DNA of 64,000 bases from Bog-473 sp963791995 (GCA_963791995.1 CAWBUQ010000004.1:592649-656648); one strand, 5' to 3'. Positions 45,548 to 54,390 are shown, counted from the stretch's first letter. Made by a program: numbers and translations. The notes: generated by a model from the sequence alone, not told the origin.

Positions 45548-46118
45548 GCAACGGGTTTCCTGCTTCCTGGCCCATTGGTCACCGCCGCCTTCGGACTCGA
45601 CGGGTCCTCGCATCCCTGGCTGTCTCCAACCGTTCCTTCTGGCGACGCGGTGAGCAAAGCGTCGATGTTCAACAGACCCGGAGCCTCTCTGACCCCGAGG
45701 TCTCACGCACCTTGCGGGCGGTGCATGCCGGCGCCGTCTCTCAGGCGCTGGGTATCTCGAACGCCGAGCGCTGCGCCTGCGCCGCGGGGCTGGGGGCGAG
45801 CAGCGGATCGAGTCCGAGGGCCTCGTGGCGGCACCACACGTCGGGGGCGGGGAACCCCAGCTGCACATCCACGTTGTGGTGGTCAATGTCGCCGAAGGGA
45901 GAGACGGGACCTGGTCCGCCACCGGCACGCCTGATCGCGGTGGGTTTCCTCTACGAGGCGGCACTGTCCTTCGATGTCCTGGCCTAATGATCGATGAGCG
46001 CTTCCACCCTCGGGTGGAGACGTCGCGCCTCAGTTCCACCCATGGAGCCACCCGGGGGCCGATCCCTTCTGTGGTCCGAAGTGTGACGGTGGAGCTGTCC
46101 CCAAAGAAAGTGGTTGCC
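45548..46118 (+). other. 571-bp gap, possible AraC-type regulator remnant
   Basis: No intact gene is seen. A short stretch near 45690-45780 reads SLSDPEVSRTLRAVHAGAVS on the plus strand, which resembles the region before the HTH of cupin-type AraC regulators, but it is too short and interrupted to call. The remainder looks non-coding. Confidence 0.25.
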
Positions 46119-46640
46119 ATGCCAAGAGACGTTCTTATTGTGAATCTTGCGGTGCTGTTCGCAGTGCTCGAAGCAGACCTCGGACGCAGGAAGGTCAGCA
46201 CCTTCCGCATTCTCCGGCCAGTGCTCCTGGCCGCTGGCCTCGTCCCGCTCTTCATCGTCCACCCGGCCACAACCGGCAACGGCGAGATCCTCGAGTTCGT
46301 GCTCGCCGGCCTCGGTGTGCTCCTCGGTGTGGTCGCGGCCAGTGGTCTCATGAAGGTCAGCTTCGACGACGTGTCGCAGAAGTGCCTGAGCAGCGCCGGT
46401 GCCGCTTACGCGGCCTTCTGGGTGTTCATCATCGGAACCCGGCTCCTCTTTACCTACGGTGCCAACCACTGGTACACCGCGCAGCTGACCCACTGGATGA
46501 TCACCAACGGGATCTCCTTGAATGCGCTGACCGACGCCCTGATCTTCATGGCCGTCGCCATGGCCGTCGCCCGCAGCGTTCGCCTCGCCGTCGGCCGGAA
46601 CCAGGCGCGCCGCCAGTCCGCTCACGAGCTGGCGGTCTGA
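46119..46640 (+). CDS. five-helix membrane protein of the kinase cassette (CcdC/DUF1453-like layout)
   Basis: A 173-residue product from ATG 46119 (GTG 46082 is a possible alternative). Hydrophobic segments cover most of the chain, with VLIVNLAVLFAVLEADLGRR at the start and GANHWYTAQLTHWMITNGIS in a late loop. It resembles small CcdC/DUF1453-type membrane proteins often found next to histidine kinases; this is similarity of layout. The stop is 1 bp before the next gene, so it belongs to the same transcript. Confidence 0.7.
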   Translation: MPRDVLIVNLAVLFAVLEADLGRRKVSTFRILRPVLLAAGLVPLFIVHPATTGNGEILEFVLAGLGVLLGVVAASGLMKVSFDDVSQKCLSSAGAAYAAFWVFIIGTRLLFTYGANHWYTAQLTHWMITNGISLNALTDALIFMAVAMAVARSVRLAVGRNQARRQSAHELAV

Positions 46641-46641
46641 G

Positions 46642-47172
46642 ATGACCTTCACGGCCATCGCCATTTACCTCGCCATCATCGGCTTCATCCTCTTCCGTCG
46701 TTTGCAGGGCGAAGCGGTGCCGAACCCCAAGAAACTGTTTGTCCTCCCGGTCATCGTGGGGGCCATTGGCCTGGAGAACATCTCCCACGCCAAGCCGAAC
46801 GCCATCGCCATCGGCGTGATTGTCGTCGGGAGCGCACTGTCGCTGGGCCTCGGCGCTCTTCGAGGCCGTTTTGACCGGTTGTCGATAGTCAACGGCGCCC
46901 CCTACATGGCCTGGACCGCTGGCTCAGTGGTGATCCTCGTCGTCAACGTGCTCTTGAAGCTGGTGCTCGATGTCGGTGGCGTTGCCGCCGGGGGTACCAA
47001 GGCAGCCTTGACCGGTTCCATTGTGCTTAGTCTCGGACTCACGCTCCTCGGTGAGGCCGCCATCATCTGGGTGCGGGCGCAGTCGCTCACCACGGGTGGA
47101 GCCCCAGAGGCCCAGTACCGTGGGCCCGTGCAGCAAGCCGAGCGGCCCACCCGCTGGCCACCGATCCGGTGA
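46642..47172 (+). CDS. second small membrane protein of the kinase cassette (CcdC/DUF1453-like)
   Basis: A 176-residue protein with about four or five transmembrane segments. The opening IAIYLAIIGFILFRRLQGE followed by PKKLFVLPVIVGAIGLENI fits the DUF1453/CcdC pattern of helix, RR-x-G turn, helix. A soluble C-terminal tail follows the last helix. Its stop overlaps the kinase gene start (GTGA), implying coupled translation and possibly a sensory complex with the kinase. Confidence 0.7.
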   Translation: MTFTAIAIYLAIIGFILFRRLQGEAVPNPKKLFVLPVIVGAIGLENISHAKPNAIAIGVIVVGSALSLGLGALRGRFDRLSIVNGAPYMAWTAGSVVILVVNVLLKLVLDVGGVAAGGTKAALTGSIVLSLGLTLLGEAAIIWVRAQSLTTGGAPEAQYRGPVQQAERPTRWPPIR

Positions 47173-49016
47173 GCGAGACCCAGGGGGCCAATTCCCTGTT
47201 CCTCTACGACAGTCGCGCCGCCCGAGCGGTGCGACTTGTCGCGTTGGCGGTCATCGTCGGCACGACGTTCATTGGTCAACCTCACGCCTCGTTGTCTGGC
47301 CACGGGCTGGTGATCCTGATCAGCCTGATCATTGCTGCCATTACTCAGCTGGTGATCACCCTGCAGGCGACGGGAAGGTGGGCGCTTCCGTTCATCGTGG
47401 CGGGTGCAGTGAGTTGCAGCGTGCTGGCCGGTTTCGACCCGACGGTGGGTACGGCCATTCTGATGGTCTTTGTCGGGCTCAGTGCGGGCGCCAATTTCAG
47501 CTTCGGTACGGGGGGCGCGGTGACGGCTCTGGCTGTACTGATCACCGCCCTCAGCGTCCTGATCTCCGGTCAGGGGACAGGCAACATGACGGTGGGAGTG
47601 GTCGCCGTGGTGGGCTTCCTAGCCGCGGCGGGCCGGAAGCAATATGTGCTGCGGGCTGAGGAGGCGGAATTGCGACTGGCCGATGCCGAGCGGGCTCGCG
47701 AGGAGCACGCCCTGGCCGCCGCCCTGGCCGAGCGGGCCAATGCGGCCCGGGAAATCCACGACATTCTGGCCCACAGCCTGGGTGCATTGATCCTCCAGCT
47801 CGACGCCCTGGATGCTGTGCTCGGCACCGAGCAACTCGATCGCGCTCGCGCCACCCAGCTCCTAGCCCGGGCCCGAGCGCTGGCAGTCGGAGGCCTCGAC
47901 GAAGCCAGGCAGGCTGTCGGGACGTTGCGCAGTGATGCGCCTCCCCTTATTGAAGGGCTACGGCAGCTGGTCGACGCCACGCCGGGCGGCAGTCTTGAGA
48001 TCACCGGAGCCCCGACTGAATTATCGGCCAAGGGCGCGGTGGCGCTACAACGTACCGCTCAGGAAGGTCTCATCAATGCGGCGAAACATGCGCCCGGATC
48101 GGTCGCCAAGGTGCATCTCGACTTTCGGCCGGACGAGGTCGTGTTGACGGTGTCCGATGCCGGGGGCGCTCGCAATGCCGCGCCGGGGTTACTGGCGCAG
48201 ATGGGTGGCGGCTACGGGATCGAGGGACTGCGGGAACGGGCAGAGCTGCTCGGCGGCACCTTGACCGCGGGTCCGGACGGCGTTGGCTGGCTAGTGATGC
48301 TGCGACTGCCTGCCGAAGGGGATACATCGGTGAGCGATGACGCACCGGCGCTCCGGATCGTGGTGGCGGATGATCAGCGGGCGGTACGCGAGGCTCTGGC
48401 CACCTTGCTCGACGCCGAGCCTGGCCTTGAGGTCGTGGGCTTGGCGGCGGACGGCGAGGAAGCGGTCGAGCTCGCCCATCGGTTCTCCCCCGATGTGGTC
48501 CTGATGGACCTGCGCATGCCGAACGTGGACGGCGTGGTGGCCACCCAACGATTGGCGACCGAATTGCCCGATGTCAACGTGGTGGTTCTCACCACATTCG
48601 CTGACGACAGCAGCGTGCTGGCCGCACTCGAAGCCGGTGCCCTGGGCTTTCTTACCAAAGATGCCGGTCGGGACCAGATCGCTCTGGCGGTGCGTTCGGC
48701 CGCGGCAGGGCAAGCAGTCCTCGACCCGAGCGTCCGGGCCAGTCTCCTGCGGGCAGCATCACCGGTGGGCACGGCCTCCCCGCCCGTAACGTCCGAGCCC
48801 ACATCGCTGCCGGATGACCTGACGCCACGAGAGGCCGATGTGCTACGTGGCATCGCCGCTGGACACACCAACGCCGAGATTGCGGCGGAGATGTTCATCT
48901 CAGAAGTGACGGTGAAGAGCCATATCAATCACCTCTTTGCCAAGATCCATGTCCGCGGCCGGGCCGAAGCTGTCCGCTACGCCTACGACCACGGCCTGGC
49001 GTCACCACCCGGATAG
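47169..49016 (+). CDS. histidine kinase fused to its LuxR/NarL-type response regulator
   Basis: A single 615-residue frame. Residues about 20-155 hold five or six membrane helices. The HisKA_3 dimerisation box EIHDILAHSLGALILQL carries the phospho-acceptor His near residue 198. The HATPase domain has QEGLINAAKHAPG and GGYGIEGLRERAELLGG. From about residue 395 a receiver domain follows (IVVADDQRAVREALATLL, phospho-Asp in DVVLMDLRMPNVDG, Lys in GFLTKDA), then a LuxR HTH (LTPREADVLRGIAAGHTN, VTVKSHINHLFAKI). An in-frame GTG near 48330 could start the regulator separately. It is the last gene of the island. Confidence 0.85.
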   Translation: MSETQGANSLFLYDSRAARAVRLVALAVIVGTTFIGQPHASLSGHGLVILISLIIAAITQLVITLQATGRWALPFIVAGAVSCSVLAGFDPTVGTAILMVFVGLSAGANFSFGTGGAVTALAVLITALSVLISGQGTGNMTVGVVAVVGFLAAAGRKQYVLRAEEAELRLADAERAREEHALAAALAERANAAREIHDILAHSLGALILQLDALDAVLGTEQLDRARATQLLARARALAVGGLDEARQAVGTLRSDAPPLIEGLRQLVDATPGGSLEITGAPTELSAKGAVALQRTAQEGLINAAKHAPGSVAKVHLDFRPDEVVLTVSDAGGARNAAPGLLAQMGGGYGIEGLRERAELLGGTLTAGPDGVGWLVMLRLPAEGDTSVSDDAPALRIVVADDQRAVREALATLLDAEPGLEVVGLAADGEEAVELAHRFSPDVVLMDLRMPNVDGVVATQRLATELPDVNVVVLTTFADDSSVLAALEAGALGFLTKDAGRDQIALAVRSAAAGQAVLDPSVRASLLRAASPVGTASPPVTSEPTSLPDDLTPREADVLRGIAAGHTNAEIAAEMFISEVTVKSHINHLFAKIHVRGRAEAVRYAYDHGLASPPG

Positions 49017-49751
49017 TCGGGCGGCTGGGCCGAACGCGAACCAGCTGCGGCCGAGTACAGCCGCGGCCAAGTACTAATGATGCGATAGGGACAAGTGGGG
49101 GTCACGCAATGATTTCACTGGCCGTCGTATAAGTAAGCCCTCAGCAGGAGCGGATCGAAGGTCGGCGGGCGCTGCCACCAGTTCCAGGGGTCACAAAAGC
49201 GTCGTCCCTTCAAAATCCCTACAAATGCCCCGTCCCGTGAGTTGTCCCCAGTTCGTTACCGTCTACTCCGTTGGCTTTTGGCATCCTCATTGGCCGCTGG
49301 ACGAAGTGGAGACAATCACAGGACGCCGAGGCCGGAAATGCCAGCTGAGTCGGCACCGCCGCCACGGGCCCGTGGGCGGTGTTGAGCATCGCGTGCTCAC
49401 GGTGACGGTTCGAACTCGGCCACCACGTCCACGATGATCTGATCCGAATCGTCAGGTGACCGAGTGCCTCGATGCCCATCTCCCCCCGGGCTCGGACAGG
49501 AGATTCTGAGAGGTCTCTACAAGGCTCGTAGGTGCGGGGAGGGCCACGACAACTTCTCCAGTCGTGGCCATCAGCCGCTCCCCACGCATGGCAGGGCAGC
49601 TAGCTCAGCCACCCGACGGCATTCGGGCGTGACCTTACGTGACCTTATCGAGAGGGAAGGGGAGGGATCCTGAGGGAACCTGAGGGGATCGAAACGCCGC
49701 TGCCAGGAAAGTCCTCGGAAAGGACCTGGTCATAAGGTCGAGAACCAGACA
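49017..49751. other. gene-free right end of the island
   Basis: About 735 bp without a credible gene before the right attachment repeat. It contains the tandem decamer at 49628-49650. Short open frames here lack SDs and coding character. A vanished integrase gene would be expected in this place, but no recognisable remnant was found. Confidence 0.5.
49628..49650 (+). repeat. tandem decamer near right island end
   Basis: Two head-to-tail copies of CGTGACCTTA followed by TCG lie about 100 bp inside the right repeat. They differ by two bases per unit from the CGTGTCTTTA pair near the left end. Confidence 0.45.
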
Positions 49752-49795
49752 TTCGCAATGTAGAGGCCGAGGGTTCGAGTCCCTTCACCTCCACC
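49752..49795 (+). repeat. attR: direct repeat of the tRNA-Ala 3' part, right island border
   Basis: Matches 29406-29449 over 44 bp with one mismatch; the final 36 bp are identical. The copy lacks the 5' half of a tRNA, so it is not a functional tRNA gene. Confidence 0.9.
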
Positions 49796-50004
49796 GGTCC
49801 GAAAGCCCAGGTCAGGGGTGGTTTTCCAACGAGGAGCGCTACGATGGAATTGTAGAGATCGTGGCCTCCGGAGTCGATCTGACTTTCCGTGCGCGTCTGT
49901 AGGAGTGCAGATGTAGGCACTGTTAATAGGTCGGCCATGCACCGTGTCCATAGCCGTTCAATCATTCGTGGCCCGGAACCTGTCAAGCGATTTGAGACAC
50001 CTTC

Positions 50005-51021
50005 TTATGACGCCTTCTGTGCAAGCTCCTCGGCCGGCACAGGCTCGTTGATCCAGGCCACGGTCGGCAGCTTCGGAGGCTGCGGCCGGCGGTGGCTGAA
50101 CCGGACCGGGTTCGCGGCATAGGCCGCATCGAGAGTCTCGGCCCGTTGGGACCGAACCTCCTCCGCGGTGCCGTAGTGCACCGATGCCGGCGTGTGATAG
50201 CCGATGCCTGAGTGGCGGTGCTCGTGGTTGTAGGAGGCGAAGAAGGCCTCGCAGAACGCCCGGGCGTCTTGGATGCAACCGAAGCGTTCGGGGAATGTCG
50301 GGCAGTACTTGAGGGTCTTGAACTGCGCCTCGCTGTAGGGATTGTCGTTGCTCACGTGGGGCCGGCTGTGGCTGCGGCCGATGCCGAGAAACGTGAGCAG
50401 CTCGGTCACCGGGTTCGACGTCATCGACGAGCCGCGATCCGCGTGGATGGTGAGCTGGTCCGGCGGGACCCGGTGACGCGCCACGGCGTCGGCGATGAGT
50501 TCTTTGGCGAGTTCGCCGGACTCGGAGGGCGCCACGCACCAGGCCACGACATATCGGCTGAAGATGTCGAGCACGACATAGAGGTCGTAGTATTCGCCGC
50601 GCTTTGGGCCCTTCAGCTTGGTGATGTCCCAGGACCACACGACGAGCGGGCCGTCGGCGACGAGCTCGGGCTTGACCTTGGCCGGGTGCGTGGCCTGACG
50701 GCGGCGCTCGCGCACCTCGTTGTTCGCCCGCAGGATCCGGTAGTAGCTGGACTCAGAGGCCAGGTAGACGCCCTCGTCGAGGAGCGTGAAGTAGACCTGG
50801 GCGGGCGAGCAGTCGGCGAAGCGTTCCGAGCGCAGCACCGCGAGCACGGCGTCGACCTCTTCGTCGCTGAGCTTGTTCGGCGGCGCCGGCCGGGGCTTGC
50901 GTTCGGTCGTGCGGCACGGTTTCAGCCTGCGGTAATGGCTGGCCCGGGCCCGCCCGACGGCGACACAGGCGCTCTTGGTGCCGAGCAGTGGCTCGACTAC
51001 GGCGAAGCACTCGTCGATCAC
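50005..51021 (-). CDS. IS3-family transposase OrfB (DDE integrase core)
   Basis: GTG 51021 overlaps the OrfA stop and gives 338 residues. The N-terminal HTH_21-type region has FADCSPAQVYFTLLDEGVYL. The rve catalytic core shows the DDE residues: Asp in VVWSWDITKLKG, Asp in TIHADRGSSMTS, Glu in NDNPYSEAQFKTLKY. The conserved GYHTPASVHYG lies near the end. Intact in this frame, so the element may still be active if OrfA is repaired. Confidence 0.92.
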   Translation of the reverse strand: MIDECFAVVEPLLGTKSACVAVGRARASHYRRLKPCRTTERKPRPAPPNKLSDEEVDAVLAVLRSERFADCSPAQVYFTLLDEGVYLASESSYYRILRANNEVRERRRQATHPAKVKPELVADGPLVVWSWDITKLKGPKRGEYYDLYVVLDIFSRYVVAWCVAPSESGELAKELIADAVARHRVPPDQLTIHADRGSSMTSNPVTELLTFLGIGRSHSRPHVSNDNPYSEAQFKTLKYCPTFPERFGCIQDARAFCEAFFASYNHEHRHSGIGYHTPASVHYGTAEEVRSQRAETLDAAYAANPVRFSHRRPQPPKLPTVAWINEPVPAEELAQKAS

Positions 51022-51465
51022 CGCTTCGGCTCCTCGCCTGACTGCTGGTCCGTCTCCGGAGTGCTCTGCGCCAGCAGCTGCGCCAAGAGCTCCGATGCTT
51101 TTCCCTGGGCCTCGAGGGCGACGCGGTGCCGGGCCAGCTGGTCCTCGAGCTTGGCGTTGCGCCGACGCAGAACTTCGAGCTCGCGCTCGGCCGCCGAGCG
51201 CTTCTTTCGGTGCTTGGGAGCCAGTCCCGTCAGGGCACCGACGTCTCGGGCCCGCTGCCACTCGACGATGTGGCTCGAGTACAGGCCCTCTCGGCGCAAC
51301 AGGCGCGCCCTTGCCCCCGTCCTCGGTGATCTGCTCGTACTCCTCCAAGATGGCCAGCTTGTAGTCGGCGCTGAACTGGCGCCGCTTGGGTCTTGCCGCC
51401 GGATTGTCTTCGGCCACGGCCCCATTCTGGGCGCGTGTCGTCACAGGTGCTGATGTCATGGTCAT
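51018..51465 (-). CDS. IS3-family transposase OrfA (one apparent frameshift)
   Basis: ATG 51465 opens a frame with the HTH segment KRRQFSADYKLAILEEYEQI. One extra base near 51305 (GGCGCGCCTG) displaces the rest, which continues as LLRREGLYSSHIVEWQRARD and a leucine-zipper-like stretch (LEVLRRRNAKLEDQLARHR). The end at TGA 51018 overlaps OrfB. Repaired length is about 149 residues, which is normal for OrfA of this type. Confidence 0.8.
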
Positions 51466-51694
51466 TTGGTCTACGTGTTCCTGACTCGCCCTGGTGGGAT
51501 GGTGGGCTACTGCAGGTGTCTCACGTCAGCCTGACAGACAGGGGCCCCGCATTTGGCTCCCCTTCGCGTCACAGAGTCAACCGAAGTTTGGGCAGATCCA
51601 TGGTCCTCGATCGCTTGGACCTTCTCCCGTGGTGCGCTTGTCGGGCTTGCCATGGCTGAACCCGTGCAGCGGGGAGATCCGATGCGCGAGACTT

Positions 51695-51786
51695 AGCGCA
51701 CGGGAGCTCGGACAGACCGGGCTGAGAGGGCACCTCGCTGGTGTCGACCGTTGAACCTGCTCCGGGTAATGCCGGCGAAGGGAGGA
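51695..51786 (+). ncRNA. TPP riboswitch (THI element)
   Basis: The conserved core is present: GGGCTGAGAGGG at 51719-51730, then ACCTGCTCCGGGTAATGCC at 51755-51773 and GGCGAAGGGAGG up to 51785. GCTCGG pairs with CCGGGC as P3. It directly precedes the SD of the NCS1 permease gene, so thiamine pyrophosphate probably blocks its translation. The 5' boundary is approximate. Confidence 0.9.
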
Positions 51787-51793
51787 GGCATTG

Positions 51794-53266
51794 GTGAGAC
51801 CTCGGCCTGATGGAGCGTTGCTTTTCAACGGCGCTGATCGAGCGGAGGTCTTTGCAGGTGCTCGCCCCACGCACCGCGGTGACCTCGTTGTAGAGAGCCA
51901 TGGCATGGCTCCGATTCCCGAGGATCAGCGTTACGGCTCGTCGTGGCGGAACTTCACGGTGTGGTTCGCGCCGAATATGGAACTCTCCGGTGTCTTCACC
52001 GGCACCTTGGCCTTTACGCTCGGGTTGGGATTTTGGCCGGGCTTGGTGGCCATCGTGATCGGGGTGGTCCTTGGTGCGCTGCCCGTCGGGCTCCTTGCCA
52101 CCTGGGGACCCAAGACCGGGATGGGGCAGTTGCCGCTCGCTCGCCTCCCGTTCGGCAGGAGTATCACGCTGCCCGCGACCGTCCAGTGGCTGAGCGCTCT
52201 GGCCTGGGACGGTCTGGTCGGCCTCTTCGGTGCCCAAGGAGTCCAGCTCTTGTTCCACGTGCCCTTCACCGTTGGGGTGCTCATCGTCCTCGTGCTCGAA
52301 GGGCTGGTCGGGTTCTTGGGCTACGAGGTGATCCACCAGCTCGAGACGTGGGGGAGCGCCATCTTGGCCGTCCTCTTCGTGGTCCTGTCGGTGCGCATCC
52401 TCGAGCGCGGCCACATTCCCGTGCACGGCACAGTGCACGGGGGAGCTGCCATCGGCACCTTCGTCTTGATGACAACGATCGCCTTCAGCGGGGCCTTCAG
52501 CTGGGCCAGCTACGCCGCTGACTACAGCCGCTACCAGGAGAAGGAGACGCCGTCGCCGCCGATCTTTTGGTGGACGCTGGGCGGCTTGTGTGCCTCGTAC
52601 ATCTGGACCTATGCGATTGGCCTGGCCGGCGCGAGGGTGCTGAGCAATCAAACAGTGGCAGGTGTGCGCTCCCTCGTGGGCGGGGGCACGGTCGGCATGT
52701 TGGCACTCGTCATCGTCGTCTTCGGAGCGATCACGAGCAACGCCATGAATGACTATTCGGGGTCCCTCGCTCTGCAGGCTTCAGGAGTAAGGCTGAAACG
52801 GAACTGGAGTGCAGCGAGTGGAACGGTGATCGCGTTCGGCGTGATTCTTTGGCTCCACGGAGGAAACACATCAGCACGATTTCAATCCGTGCTGCTCTTT
52901 AGCGCGTACTGGATCGCTCCATTTCTCGCAATCGTCCTCATCGACTGGCTCGACCGCAAGGGCACTGTCACCTTTGAGGGCTTGTGTTCCCTGATGGATC
53001 CGAAGAGCTTGAACGTCGGGTGGACGGCACTCGCGAGCCTGATCGTCGGCTTCGGTGCCATGGTGCCATTCATGAACACCGGACTGCTCGTCGGACCTGT
53101 TGCCAAGCGGCTCGACGGAGCGGACCTGTCCTTCTACGTGGGTTTTGTAGTCGCCTTCTTCACTTACTTGGGGTTGCGCAGGTTCGAGGTCCCAAACGCA
53201 ATGCTCATTCGAGATGGTCTTAGAAAGCGCTCGGAGGAGGTGAGAGGGAAAGACCCCTCGGTTTGA
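51794..53266 (+). CDS. NCS1-family permease under TPP riboswitch control (thiamine-precursor transporter)
   Basis: A 490-residue protein with 12 predicted transmembrane helices. GTG 51794 lies 5 nt after GGAGG; TTG 51791 is also in frame. After a soluble N-terminus comes PEDQRYGSSWRNFTVWFAPN, the NCS1 entry motif, then GLGFWPGLVAIVIGVVLGAL and GPKTGMGQLPLARLPFG. Riboswitch control indicates uptake of a thiamine-pathway compound such as hydroxymethylpyrimidine or a related pyrimidine (CytX-like role). This is inferred from context. Confidence 0.9.
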   Translation: MRPRPDGALLFNGADRAEVFAGARPTHRGDLVVESHGMAPIPEDQRYGSSWRNFTVWFAPNMELSGVFTGTLAFTLGLGFWPGLVAIVIGVVLGALPVGLLATWGPKTGMGQLPLARLPFGRSITLPATVQWLSALAWDGLVGLFGAQGVQLLFHVPFTVGVLIVLVLEGLVGFLGYEVIHQLETWGSAILAVLFVVLSVRILERGHIPVHGTVHGGAAIGTFVLMTTIAFSGAFSWASYAADYSRYQEKETPSPPIFWWTLGGLCASYIWTYAIGLAGARVLSNQTVAGVRSLVGGGTVGMLALVIVVFGAITSNAMNDYSGSLALQASGVRLKRNWSAASGTVIAFGVILWLHGGNTSARFQSVLLFSAYWIAPFLAIVLIDWLDRKGTVTFEGLCSLMDPKSLNVGWTALASLIVGFGAMVPFMNTGLLVGPVAKRLDGADLSFYVGFVVAFFTYLGLRRFEVPNAMLIRDGLRKRSEEVRGKDPSV

Positions 53267-53324
53267 TTGGTCGGGCTCAAGTTGTACCGGATTCGTTGGA
53301 TATGGCCTCTTTGTTTGTCGTGCG

Positions 53325-53489
53325 TTATCTCACCTCGCCTGGTCGCTCGCAGTCGGGACGGTGTGCGCCCCGGTCGAGGACCGCGCCGCAGTCGGGACAG
53401 AGCAAGCCGGCCCAACAGGCCGGATCGCCACCCTCATCGGTCTCCTCTGACTCTGAATGCGGGACTGCGCTGGCTTCCCCCAAAAGCAC
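53325..53489 (-). CDS. small zinc-ribbon protein
   Basis: A 54-residue frame from GTG 53489 (or TTG 53483, better spaced from GGGAGG) that contains CPDCGAVLDRGAHRPDC, a plausible four-ligand zinc site with the preceding ACW. It starts 22 bp from the tandem decamer at 53511-53532. Similar short zinc-ribbon proteins occur in actinobacterial mobile DNA. Otherwise the gap between the permease and the next gene holds nothing clear. Confidence 0.4.
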   Translation of the reverse strand: MLLGEASAVPHSESEETDEGGDPACWAGLLCPDCGAVLDRGAHRPDCERPGEVR

Positions 53490-53510
53490 CCTCCCAAAAC
53501 AGGGGCCGAA

Positions 53511-53532
53511 TGTCTTTCCGTGTCTTTACGGG
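53511..53532 (+). repeat. third tandem decamer pair, outside the island
   Basis: TGTCTTTCCG followed by TGTCTTTACG and GG, nearly identical to the pair at 29505-29526, lies 3.7 kb beyond the right island border. It may mark the edge of a second, larger or nested element. Confidence 0.45.
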
Positions 53533-53619
53533 CCCGTATACAGACCAAGACCGCAGAGCAAGTCCTCTCGAAACGCCCATTCCAACAACTTCATGCCACG
53601 CCACTAGGGAGACACATCC

Positions 53620-54381
53620 TCAGACGACCTTGCGGCGGTAGGTGGCCATGGCGAGGGTGTAAGCGACGATGAGGATGCCGAGGCACCAGGCGAGGGCGAT
53701 CCAGATGTCGGCGCTGACTGGCTGCCGTGCGAACAGGTCGCGGATCGTGTTGACGATGGACGTCACCGGCTGGTGGCCGGCGAAGGCACGAACCGGTCCG
53801 GGCATGGTGTTGGTGAGCACGAATGCTGAGCTGATGAAGGGCAGGAAGATGATCGGGTAGGAGAAGGCGCCTGCACCCTCCACGGTCTTCGCGGACAGGC
53901 CGGCGATGACGGCGATCCAGGTCAGAGCCAGGGTGAACAGGACGAGGATGCCGGCGACGCCGAGCCATGCCAGCACTCCCGCCGGTGAGCGGAATCCCAC
54001 AAGGAGGGCGACGAGCACGACGATCACCAGCGAGATCAGATTGGAGACCACTGAGGTCAGCACGTGCGCCCATAGCACGCTCGAGCGTGCGATTGGCATG
54101 GACTGGAATCGCTCGAAGATCCCACTTTTCATATCAGCGAAGAGCCGGACGGCGGTGTAGGAGATGCCCGTCGCGATCGTGATCAGCAAAATTCCGGGCA
54201 GTAGGTAGTTCACGTACTGATGCGACCCGGTATGGATCGCCCCGCCGAACACGTAGACGAACAACAGCATGAGGGCGATCGGCATGATCGCGACCGTGAT
54301 GATGGTGTCGAGGCTCCGGGTGATGTGGCGCATGGATCGGCCCAGCAAGACGGCGGTGTCGCCGAAGAAATGAGTGGTCAT
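53620..54381 (-). CDS. ABC-2 type transporter permease (DrrB-like)
   Basis: A 253-residue protein with six transmembrane helices; ATG 54381 follows AAGGAGC. It has the DrrB-type features of an N-terminal amphipathic segment (RSMRHITRSLDTIITVAIMP), a GIFERFQSMPIARSS loop between helices 2 and 3, and NTIRDLF near the end. It is the membrane partner of the ATPase 9 bp upstream. It is likely a drug or lipid exporter. Confidence 0.92.
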   Translation of the reverse strand: MTTHFFGDTAVLLGRSMRHITRSLDTIITVAIMPIALMLLFVYVFGGAIHTGSHQYVNYLLPGILLITIATGISYTAVRLFADMKSGIFERFQSMPIARSSVLWAHVLTSVVSNLISLVIVVLVALLVGFRSPAGVLAWLGVAGILVLFTLALTWIAVIAGLSAKTVEGAGAFSYPIIFLPFISSAFVLTNTMPGPVRAFAGHQPVTSIVNTIRDLFARQPVSADIWIALAWCLGILIVAYTLAMATYRRKVV

Positions 54382-54390
54382 CGTTGCTCC

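Larger units (their letters stand above)
29414..49795. mobile_element. genomic island integrated in tRNA-Ala (about 20.4 kb)
   Basis: A perfect 36-bp copy of the tRNA 3' end bounds both sides (29414-29449 and 49760-49795), as expected for tyrosine-recombinase integration into a tRNA gene. The interior is lower in GC by eye, rich in regulators and transporters, and holds duplicated modules. No integrase or excisionase was found, so the island is either immobile now or mobilised in trans. An IS3 element sits 186 bp beyond the right border. Confidence 0.85.
49981..51486. mobile_element. IS3-family insertion sequence
   Basis: Two overlapping minus-strand reading frames encode an IS3-type OrfA and OrfB. 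Candidate ends are imperfectly inverted: TGTCAAGCGATTTGAGAC on the left and, read inward from the right, AGTCAGGAACACGTAGAC, sharing GTCA and AGAC. The exact ends are therefore uncertain. The element sits 186 bp to the right of the island border. Confidence 0.7.

Noticed and set aside
49760..49795. Second tRNA-Ala gene
   Set aside because: Only the 3' half is present, and acceptor 5' strand and D arm are missing; it is an attachment-site copy.
49645..49986. Minus-strand frame containing VKGLEPSAS
   Set aside because: It is the well-known spurious translation of a reversed tRNA 3' end, here of the attR copy.
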